IMG/VR virus record: IMGVR_UViG_3300013130_000043 | Location: 1-25,591 of that record | Length of the DNA stretch: 25,591 nt | From: a virus | Strand: one strand, 5' to 3' | Shown: positions 19,826 through 25,591 of the stretch, piece after piece | How the letters are laid out: each line of letters opens with the position of its first letter | How positions within the stretch are numbered: the first letter of the stretch is position 1 | Program-made: the position numbers and the translations under genes | The notes under the pieces: generated by a model | What the model was told of the DNA's origin: nothing | What the model saw: the letters and a program-made list of their open reading frames with translations, nothing else | Database searches by the model: none

Positions 19826-20320
19826 ATGACTTCAAACATTTTACCTTTCAGGATAGTAAAAAAATCTGGCTCTTCTCACAGAAGGTTTAACCCTAATGTT
19901 AAATTGTGTATAGAAATAGCTTCTAATGGTCTTAGATTACAAACCTTTGATTATTTTGAAGAATTTCCCATACTTAATGAATTATATTTAACTAAAACTA
20001 AAACGAGAGCTTTAAAAGTAATTCAAGATATTATTTATGGCTTGGGGTTGGAGGAGTTTTTTGTAGCATCTATTAGAAAAAAACCACTGAAAAAAAAAGT
20101 CATTAATAATGTGAGCTACATGGAAGTAGAGTTGTTGTGTGGGGGTTATATGTTATATACATATGATTCTGAAGGAACTCTTAAACATAGAGCAGAGCTG
20201 TGTTTAAAGGGGGTTAAAAAACAAGAAAAGGAATTATTAGAAAAGCTACTAAAAAGTTTGGGTTTACACAACTTTATAATCATTAAAACACCTAAACCCA
20301 CGTTAAATATGTTAAAATAA
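19826..20320 (+). CDS. Hypothetical protein, 164 aa
   Basis: The ATG at 19826 is chosen over the GTG at 19811 because GGAGAG lies at correct spacing before it. The product is MTSNILPFRIVKKSGSSHR, with mixed alpha/beta body (LCIEIASNGLRLQTFDYFEE, FPILNELYLTKTKTRALKVI, QDIIYGLGLEEFFVASI) and very basic segments (RKKPLKKKVINN). No domain is recognised. It is the first gene after the capsid terminator, in a position where head completion proteins often lie. Confidence 0.55.
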   Translation: MTSNILPFRIVKKSGSSHRRFNPNVKLCIEIASNGLRLQTFDYFEEFPILNELYLTKTKTRALKVIQDIIYGLGLEEFFVASIRKKPLKKKVINNVSYMEVELLCGGYMLYTYDSEGTLKHRAELCLKGVKKQEKELLEKLLKSLGLHNFIIIKTPKPTLNMLK

Positions 20321-20343
20321 CAAAGGAGTTAAAAGGATAAAAG

Positions 20344-20544
20344 ATGATTAAAGCTAATTGCAGGTGTGGAAAAACTCAAAAAACCTTCTCTAAATTAACA
20401 GCTTTAGATTGGTTTATTAATGGGGATTGTTGTTTTGCTGCCGGGTACAATGCGTTAGGTGAGGTGGTGGTCAAAAATCCTATAGTAGAATCAAAAATTC
20501 CTACTACTTTAAAGCTTCCTAAGAAGAAACAAAGGCTTAAATAA
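20344..20544 (+). CDS. Small Cys-containing hypothetical protein
   Basis: Sixty-six residues: MIKANCRCGKTQKTFSKLTA, LDWFINGDCCFAAGYNALGE, then a basic Pro/Lys tail. Four cysteines occur as C-R-C-G and adjacent C-C, which could bind a metal ion. AAAGGATAAAAG precedes the ATG. It overlaps the next start at TAATG. The family is unrecognised. Confidence 0.55.
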   Translation: MIKANCRCGKTQKTFSKLTALDWFINGDCCFAAGYNALGEVVVKNPIVESKIPTTLKLPKKKQRLK

Positions 20545-20882
20545 TGACATATGTGATAAAAAAAGAGTCTGCTGGATCGGCAAAAATCCCTCAGTTAAAG
20601 TTTAATGATGTTGCTAAGGCTGATAAAGTTATTACAACACTAGCCATGCCCATCCAAGTTATCCCAAACGCTTTTGCTTCTGCAATAAGAGTTGGGACTG
20701 GTAACTTACTTAGGGTTGCTGGAGTTGCATCAAACTATATTTGGTTTGGAACAGACTCTCTAGCTGTTCCCACTTCAACAGATGCGGCCATCTCCATGCC
20801 AGCCGAGTTTTTTTATGTGATTGCAACTAATGATTTTGTACGGACTTCTAGTGCAGTAAGAATTGAGGTTGTGGAGGATTAA
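20544..20882 (+). CDS. Probable head decoration or structural protein, 112 aa
   Basis: A beta-rich, Ala/Val-rich protein: MTYVIKKESAGSAKIPQLKF, VITTLAMPIQVIPNAFASAI, RVGTGNLLRVAGVASNYIWF, GTDSLAVPTSTDAAISMPAE and FFYVIATNDFVRTSSAVRIE. This pattern (a ligand-free beta-sandwich with A-x-x-x-x-x-W-F-G-x-x and a terminal V-R-I-E-V-V) is common for phage head or virion decoration proteins. It starts in overlap with the previous stop. No exact family is recognised. Confidence 0.55.
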   Translation: MTYVIKKESAGSAKIPQLKFNDVAKADKVITTLAMPIQVIPNAFASAIRVGTGNLLRVAGVASNYIWFGTDSLAVPTSTDAAISMPAEFFYVIATNDFVRTSSAVRIEVVED

Positions 20883-20884
20883 AT

Positions 20885-21514
20885 TTGTTTAGAAACAAAT
20901 TTTGGGCAGAAGTTGGCCCCATCCCACTAACGCTTGATGGAACGGTTTTTGGAGAAATAAACCTTAGTGCTGAAGATGCGGCTAAGCTGCGAGAAGGACA
21001 AATTATTTTCATTCAATCATCTTTGGCAGCAATGGTTGAGGTGCGAATAGAGGAGTTCGCTTCCGATACAAAACTTATAGTTTCAGAAAAAAACAATAGA
21101 GAAAAATTAGCGGATCTTCAAGCTTATCTGGTAGCTGATGCTGCCTATATTACCGCTCCCTTCCAGACACGAAAACAATACAATTATAAAGAACATGGGA
21201 GCCATGTCTTTGAAACAGAACCAGTTGTAGCATATAGAACCACTTTAGTAGATTTTTCTGGAAAGTATTACGGTACTACCAGCAACCCAGTAGTTACGAT
21301 TGATAAGTCAACGGGTTTAAAAAAAAGATTAGATGATGTAGGTGGAGGGGTACTTTATTTAGGAGAAGCTCTTCCAGGAACTTCCGATGCAGCTCCAGCT
21401 TGGAAAATCCAAAAAATAGAGTGTGTTGGGCTTGACGTAAATGTTATTTGGGCTAACTCTTCTATAGAGTTTGTTCATGTGTGGGATGATAGATTAACCT
21501 ATTCTTATAATTAA
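20885..21514 (+). CDS. Virion structural protein, 209 aa
   Basis: It starts at TTG 20885, supported by TGGAGG about eight bases upstream. The C-terminal segment GGGVLYLGEALPGTSDAAPA, WKIQKIECV, VIWANSSIEFVHVWDDRL and TYSY follows a motif seen repeatedly in phage virion proteins (Y-x-G-x-A-x-P-G-T-x-x-x-x-x-x-W-x-I, W-A-x-x, F-x-x-x-W-D-x-R-x-x-Y). The N-terminal half is unrecognised (PIPLTLDGTVFGEINLSAED). Likely tail or baseplate associated. Confidence 0.6.
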   Translation: MFRNKFWAEVGPIPLTLDGTVFGEINLSAEDAAKLREGQIIFIQSSLAAMVEVRIEEFASDTKLIVSEKNNREKLADLQAYLVADAAYITAPFQTRKQYNYKEHGSHVFETEPVVAYRTTLVDFSGKYYGTTSNPVVTIDKSTGLKKRLDDVGGGVLYLGEALPGTSDAAPAWKIQKIECVGLDVNVIWANSSIEFVHVWDDRLTYSYN

Positions 21515-21519
21515 AACTA

Positions 21520-21548
21520 TTGACATAATTTCTGGTTTGGTGTAGTAT
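21520..21548 (+). promoter_or_regulatory. Promoter before the virion fibre genes
   Basis: TTGACA (21520-21525), exactly 17 bp, and TAGTAT (21543-21548) with TG directly upstream of the -10. Transcription would start near 21555, ahead of the gene at 21595. The 80-bp gap it occupies is the largest between genes from 19826 on. Confidence 0.65.
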
Positions 21549-21594
21549 AACAATTTGGGCCAAAAATACATGGTTTTTATAAGCAGGATACTAA

Positions 21595-21927
21595 ATGGCC
21601 TCGTCCACCAAACAATTAATTACATCAACACAAAAAATAGTATTAAACAGCACAACTGAAGTAATTGACTCTTTTCCTTTTACTAGTTGGACTGGAGTTG
21701 TAGAATACACTTTAATTTTTGAAACAACTATAGGAGCCCGTTTAAAAACATTAAAGTTGGTAGCAGAAAAAAAGGGGGTGGGAGTAGAGGACCAAATTTA
21801 TAACAGAGCCGGATCTGTGATAACATTACAAGTAACAGCACAAGTAACTGGGCTAAACTTTGAATTAGCAATAACAAATAATGATATAGTTCCCATTAAA
21901 GTCACATTAATTAGAATAAAACAATAA
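21595..21927 (+). CDS. Hypothetical beta-rich virion protein, 110 aa
   Basis: Beta-strand pattern throughout: KQLITSTQKIVLNSTTEVI, DSFPFTSWTGVVEYTLIFET, ARLKTLKLVAEKKGVGVEDQ, VITLQVTAQVTGLNFELAIT and IVPIKVTLIRIKQ. AAGCAGGATAC precedes the ATG. It looks like a single beta-sandwich of the type used in head fibres or tail tips. It is the first gene behind the promoter at 21520. Confidence 0.55.
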   Translation: MASSTKQLITSTQKIVLNSTTEVIDSFPFTSWTGVVEYTLIFETTIGARLKTLKLVAEKKGVGVEDQIYNRAGSVITLQVTAQVTGLNFELAITNNDIVPIKVTLIRIKQ

Positions 21928-21948
21928 AATTTAAGTAGAGGAAATATT

Positions 21949-23142
21949 ATGAGTAGAGTTAGGCAGGGGGTTGAATTAGGTTTTAATCTTTTTGAAGAAA
22001 ATGGGGATTCTCCCGTAGCGGCCATCCTCATTACCAACACAGCTCCGATTGGAACGGGTGATCAAGGAGATGCCCCAATTGGCTCCCTTTTGGTCCGTTA
22101 TGATAACGGTACACTGTACCAAAAAACCGCAAATGCTGGAGCTCCTGCTGATTGGGCATTAAATGGAACCGCGAGCGCAGTTATTGGTAAGTGGCGTAAT
22201 GAAACCGTTTCCGTTGTTACCAACGATACCCAAGGAGTGGGGGTTAGAGATGTAGTTGCTAGCCCCTTTTCAGATGATTCTGGAGCAGTATTAGTACCAG
22301 CCGATTTTATTATTGGTGAGCATATCATTTCTGATGCAGATGGTACTCCCGCCCTTTTAAGAATTTCTGCAAAAAGTGGAGTTGGGGATAAAGATATCAC
22401 GTTTGTAGCAGCTACTACAGCTTTGGTCGCAGAAGATACCTTTATTTGTAAATTTTATTTGCCAGATCCTGATGGAGGGGAAAATAGAGCCCTTGTAAAT
22501 TATAATGGAACCGTTGTTGTTAAAATATCTGATATAGATTGGCAGTTTTTGACTGGTATTAATCTTTCTTCTGGATACACTCCGGGTACGGGTAATCCAA
22601 TAGCTGGAGATACTGGCGAAGACGCTATTCAAAAAATAGACGGAAACGTGGACCAACTAACGGCTGCTGTAGGTATTGCCCAAGGTGCAGCAAATATGGG
22701 CACTTACACGGGTGTCACTATATCAGATAACCAAACCGCAAAGCAGAATATTCAACAACTAGAAACTGCCCTCGAAGCTTTGCAAACGAAGGTTGGACCA
22801 GCTAATATTGCTCAAAGTACTCCTACTGTAGTAGACTCTGTTTTGGTTGATGTTTGTCAACGAGTCTCTTGGGAAGTAGTCGCCCACGACCAAGGAGATC
22901 CAACTGCAGTACAAACTTTTGTAATTTCAGCATTTCATAATGGACATGCTGGAGCTGATGCTACTTCCGTTCGTGATGATATTACGAACAAGAAAAAATT
23001 AGGAGCTAACTTTAATTTTTCTGCTAGTGTTACTCTTACTGGATCTGCTGGAACACAAGCTATTAACTTGGTGTTAAATACTACAGATGCTAATGGTATT
23101 CGATATTCTATCAGACGCTTAAATTATGTAAATGCACTTTAA
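21949..23142 (+). CDS. Tail-fibre-like virion protein, 397 aa
   Basis: AGAGGAAATATT precedes the ATG. The N-terminal module (GDAPIGSLLVRYDNGTLYQK, APADWALNG) is of the kind common in phage fibres (G-S-x-x-x-x-x-x-x-G-x-x-Y-x-K, then D-W). The middle carries TGEDAIQKIDGNVDQLTAAV and a coiled coil (NQTAKQNIQQLETALEALQT). The C-terminal domain (VDVCQRVSWEVVAHDQGDPT, FVISAFHNGHAGADATSVRD, KLGANFNFSASVTLTGSAGT) matches a repeated virion-fibre end domain. It probably forms a trimer on the particle. The receptor role is inferred. Confidence 0.7.
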   Translation: MSRVRQGVELGFNLFEENGDSPVAAILITNTAPIGTGDQGDAPIGSLLVRYDNGTLYQKTANAGAPADWALNGTASAVIGKWRNETVSVVTNDTQGVGVRDVVASPFSDDSGAVLVPADFIIGEHIISDADGTPALLRISAKSGVGDKDITFVAATTALVAEDTFICKFYLPDPDGGENRALVNYNGTVVVKISDIDWQFLTGINLSSGYTPGTGNPIAGDTGEDAIQKIDGNVDQLTAAVGIAQGAANMGTYTGVTISDNQTAKQNIQQLETALEALQTKVGPANIAQSTPTVVDSVLVDVCQRVSWEVVAHDQGDPTAVQTFVISAFHNGHAGADATSVRDDITNKKKLGANFNFSASVTLTGSAGTQAINLVLNTTDANGIRYSIRRLNYVNAL

Positions 23143-23149
23143 GTAACTA

Positions 23150-24361
23150 ATGACAATAAATAGTAACGAAGCCTTTGGAATAGAGGAATTTGGGATAATA
23201 AGTACTGATTTTGATGGAAAAACAGTACTTTATATTACTGGGGGAACTGGGTCGCCTGTAGGTCAGGCGGCCCCTATTAGTACTATTTATATTGATGAAA
23301 CTGGTAGAGTTTGGCGTAAGTTTGGGACTAACGTCAATGATTGGAGGACTAGTGAGTCAACTAGAACTATAACTCAAACTGCTCACGGTTTTACTCTTCC
23401 CACAGCTGGAGTTCATCCACTAACCTATAATCCAGCAACTTCAAGATATCAGTTAGCAAGAGCCAATCTTTTAAGTACGACCGCAAGCATTATGGCTATA
23501 GGATACCCAGATGCTAACACTATTTTAGTTCAAAGTGAAGGATTAGTTTTTAAACCTGGACACGGCCTCTTAGTCGGTAGATGGTATGTTCTCAGTAATA
23601 CTACCAGCGGAGCATTAAGTCTTAGAGAGAATTTCATAGGAAGTAACATACAATATTTAGTATTTGTAGTAGATTCAGAGACCCTCGCATTACAAATGAA
23701 CCCACTATTTGTGGGATTCATTCCACAAAATATAGCTATTGTTAATAATTGGACTCAAGGAGCAAATCCAGCCCTATCAACAGGAACTGATAGATTACTG
23801 ATAGCGGGGGTGGTTTGGGAAGAAAAGACTACTCCTACTGCGGTTAGTTCAATAGTGGTGGGAGGACAAACTGGAACCCCATTAGTGTCTCAAACCATTA
23901 TTTCTGGGCAACAAGTTGGCATTACGTATTATTATTTTAAAGAATCTACAATCAGTTCAATGGTGGGTAATACTCTTACAATTAACTGGACCTCGGGGGC
24001 CCCAGATACTTTTAGAACATCTACTGTATTGTTACAATATGTGGAGCAAATTACTCCAATAATAGATATAAATTCTGACTCTGGGACGGGAGCAACAGAT
24101 GTATTAGACGCCGACGTAAATACACTAGCGGGAGGTTACGTGTTTTTAGTTTCAGGGGGCGGTAAAAACAACATGGGATTTACTAATAATGGTTCTAGTT
24201 GGACTAGAAAATTAGACCTAACTGAATTATCCGGAGCTGACGGAGTTGTGGATGATAAATTAATTACTACGCCAGCAACTCCCGAAAACGTTAATATGTC
24301 TATTTCTTCGTCTAATAGACATGTTCTGGTAGCTGCTTCAATAAGAAGGCGGGAGGTATGA
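23150..24361 (+). CDS. Tail-fibre-like virion protein with Ig-like C-terminal part, 403 aa
   Basis: It starts 8 bp after the previous gene. The first 55 residues repeat the fibre module of its neighbour (TGSPVGQAAPISTIYIDETG, RVWRKFGTNVNDWR). Residues about 70-190 contain ITQTAHGFTLPTAGVHPLTY, IMAIGYPDANTILVQSEGLV, HGLLVGRWYVLSNTTSGALS, a beta-rich domain common in phage fibres. The C-terminal 190 residues (RLLIAGVVWEEKTTPTAVSS, IVVGGQTGTPLVSQTIISGQ, VEQITPIIDINSDSG) look like an Ig-like or jelly-roll adhesive domain. It ends with an ATGA overlap with the next gene. Confidence 0.7.
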   Translation: MTINSNEAFGIEEFGIISTDFDGKTVLYITGGTGSPVGQAAPISTIYIDETGRVWRKFGTNVNDWRTSESTRTITQTAHGFTLPTAGVHPLTYNPATSRYQLARANLLSTTASIMAIGYPDANTILVQSEGLVFKPGHGLLVGRWYVLSNTTSGALSLRENFIGSNIQYLVFVVDSETLALQMNPLFVGFIPQNIAIVNNWTQGANPALSTGTDRLLIAGVVWEEKTTPTAVSSIVVGGQTGTPLVSQTIISGQQVGITYYYFKESTISSMVGNTLTINWTSGAPDTFRTSTVLLQYVEQITPIIDINSDSGTGATDVLDADVNTLAGGYVFLVSGGGKNNMGFTNNGSSWTRKLDLTELSGADGVVDDKLITTPATPENVNMSISSSNRHVLVAASIRRREV

Positions 24362-24840
24362 GTTTAAATCATCTTCAGGCTACACCAACTGCAATTTGGG
24401 TGTTTGCTCAAAAAATAAATCAAGATATTACAACTAATATCAATAACCTAAGCCACACAGAAGTGCCCATAGATGGGGACATGATAACTAATTATCCGAG
24501 TTTTGTTTTTAATAATAATGGTATTCAATTAGCGGGTCCAGAAGCTTATATAAAAATAACCTCAAACATACACATAGTCTCTACAAACAATAATGTGAAT
24601 CTTACAATCAGGCTTCATAGTAGTGTTAATGGATTATTTGGCCCCATAGCAGCTCATGGACATATTGCGGGGGGAAGTGGGAACGGAGAATCAAGTTATG
24701 CCATCCCAGGTTTTTGGAAATTTATGGCCCCTAATGAAATTATTACGGTTGTTTCTTTAAGAGAAGCTAAGCAAGGAAGTGTGGTATTGGCTGTACCAGG
24801 AACTAGTTATTTATTATTAGAGGGTTTACGGTATGTCTAG
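24358..24840 (+). CDS. Probable C1q/TNF-like jelly-roll virion protein, 160 aa
   Basis: GGGAGGT lies directly before the ATG at 24358, which overlaps the previous stop. The pattern SFVFNNNGIQLAGPEAYIKI, TSNIHIVSTNNNVNLTIRLH, SSYAIPGFWKFMAPNEIITV, VSLREAKQGSVVLAVPGTSY, then LLLEGLRYV is like small C1q/TNF-like beta jelly rolls found on phage heads and fibre tips, ending with the L-x-I-E-x-L-R-Y type strand. It may trimerise and bind receptors. Family membership is from pattern only. Confidence 0.5.
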   Translation: MSLNHLQATPTAIWVFAQKINQDITTNINNLSHTEVPIDGDMITNYPSFVFNNNGIQLAGPEAYIKITSNIHIVSTNNNVNLTIRLHSSVNGLFGPIAAHGHIAGGSGNGESSYAIPGFWKFMAPNEIITVVSLREAKQGSVVLAVPGTSYLLLEGLRYV

Positions 24841-25471
24841 ATATGAAGTAAGTCTAGATGTTAAAGTGGCTATTGAAGGCTTAACTCAAAAACATCATTT
24901 TTATGAAGATTTGGGTCATTATTACATAGATGAAAGTAAACGCTGGCTTTCTATTAATTACTATGATTCCGTAACAGACTCATATCCCACAAAGACTTTA
25001 GATCAAATTTGTCAGGACTTATACTCTACTGACTTTTCAGCCCAAAGTACGATCGTGGCTGAAAAGCCCGTTATTCTTAGAACTCAAACTTATATTGGAT
25101 CACATAATATAGTTTTGAGAGAATTTGGATATAATTTTATTGCTACTGCAAACACAAATACTGCCGGAGATATGGTTTTACCTGTAAAATACTTAAGGGG
25201 TGCTGGGTTTGAAACAGAGGATCACGTCTTTGGAGATTCAATTACAGTACAGATAGTTGATAAAGATAATGTTTTAGGTTATGGGGCGGGATTGGTAGTA
25301 AATACTTTTGGGCAAACCATCCAAATTCCTAGAACTGGATTTTTTACGGTATTGAGTGAAGCTATTTCAAGCGCTATACCGACCGGACTTTATTTTAGAG
25401 TAATTTATCACTCTGTGGGCACAACATCCGTCAAGATGAGGGTTAATTGTCGCGGCTATAATGACGTTTGA
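24833..25471 (+). CDS. Virion-associated beta-rich protein, 212 aa
   Basis: The ATG at 24833 overlaps the previous gene by 8 bp. The first part, MSRYEVSLDVKVAIEGLTQK, HHFYEDLGHYYIDESKRWLS, is unrecognised. The second part, DHVFGDSITVQIVDKDNVLG, YGAGLVVNTFGQTIQIPRTG, SSAIPTGLYFRVIYHSVGTT and VKMRVN, is a beta-sandwich found in phage virion proteins that coat heads or tails. No catalytic residues are seen. The gene lies in a run of fibre-type genes, so a particle role is likely. Confidence 0.55.
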   Translation: MSRYEVSLDVKVAIEGLTQKHHFYEDLGHYYIDESKRWLSINYYDSVTDSYPTKTLDQICQDLYSTDFSAQSTIVAEKPVILRTQTYIGSHNIVLREFGYNFIATANTNTAGDMVLPVKYLRGAGFETEDHVFGDSITVQIVDKDNVLGYGAGLVVNTFGQTIQIPRTGFFTVLSEAISSAIPTGLYFRVIYHSVGTTSVKMRVNCRGYNDV

Positions 25472-25489
25472 TGCGGAAATTAAAAGAAC

Positions 25490-25591
25490 ATGAGTTCCGA
25501 ACACATACTAGTAGATCTCGGAGACCCACTACCCTTAGAGCTTCTGCTTACCGACGGTAATGTTGGAAAGTTTCCCCAAGCCATTGTTAGA
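25490..25591 (+). CDS. Start of a further virion protein, truncated by the window end
   Basis: The ATG at 25490 opens a frame to the last base, 34 codons so far: MSSEHILVDLGDPLPLELLL, then TDGNVGKFPQAIVR. The strand pattern and the D-G-N-x-G-K-F-P-Q-A motif are typical of phage fibre or baseplate proteins of the same block. A competing ATG at 25471 gives a frame that stops after 29 codons and is less likely. The ribosome site is weak (GGAAAT). Confidence 0.55.
   Translation, partial: MSSEHILVDLGDPLPLELLLTDGNVGKFPQAIVR

Overview
The window is almost entirely the genome of an AT-rich tailed dsDNA phage (Caudoviricetes, HK97-fold capsid). A complete head-morphogenesis block runs on the plus strand: large terminase, portal, MuF-like minor head protein, prohead protease, scaffold-like protein and major capsid protein, followed by virion/tail-fibre type genes. 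Ribosome sites are of the AGGAGG type. Several promoters are close to the sigma70 consensus (TTGACA, 17 bp, TATAAT-like), so the host is an ordinary bacterium. The sequence does not identify it further. The only taxonomic hint is a type I-F CRISPR repeat in the foreign left end, which points to Gammaproteobacteria, but that end may be chimeric.

Layout. (1) 1-434 is a GC-richer mosaic of short pieces unlike the rest: a type I-F CRISPR repeat with one spacer-length segment, the start of a small DUF7220-like protein, and two pieces that look like the two ends of one large DNA methyltransferase. (2) 443-6322 is a leftward early operon of tightly packed genes: a truncated XRE-type antitoxin-like protein, a staphylococcal-nuclease-like enzyme, a calcineurin-like phosphoesterase, a PPP-family phosphatase, a DEDDh exonuclease, a DUF3850/ASCH-like protein, several tiny membrane peptides, a possible small terminase and a small winged-helix-like protein. 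(3) 6323-6935 is the divergent control region: back-to-back promoters, a G-rich tract, a nested stem-loop and six 18-bp direct repeats in front of the terminase. (4) 6936-19730 is the rightward packaging and head operon. (5) A strong terminator at 19757-19790 ends the capsid transcript, and 19826 to the right edge carries small hypothetical genes and then adsorption/tail-fibre type proteins, the last running off the window.

Notable content. A 230-residue intein splits the Walker A motif of the terminase. The prohead protease C-terminal region and the capsid N-terminus share a near-identical 25-residue segment. A compact accessory cluster (13192-15969) inside the head operon encodes a GroES-like co-chaperonin, a protein with a possible GreA/B-like domain, a zinc-knuckle-like protein, a Cas4/RecB-type nuclease with an iron-sulfur cysteine pattern and a membrane-anchored ClpP-like protease. 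Together these suggest a phage-encoded folding and maturation toolkit for the capsid. No integrase, tRNA, lysis cassette, DNA polymerase or tape-measure gene is seen, so the window is only part of the genome.
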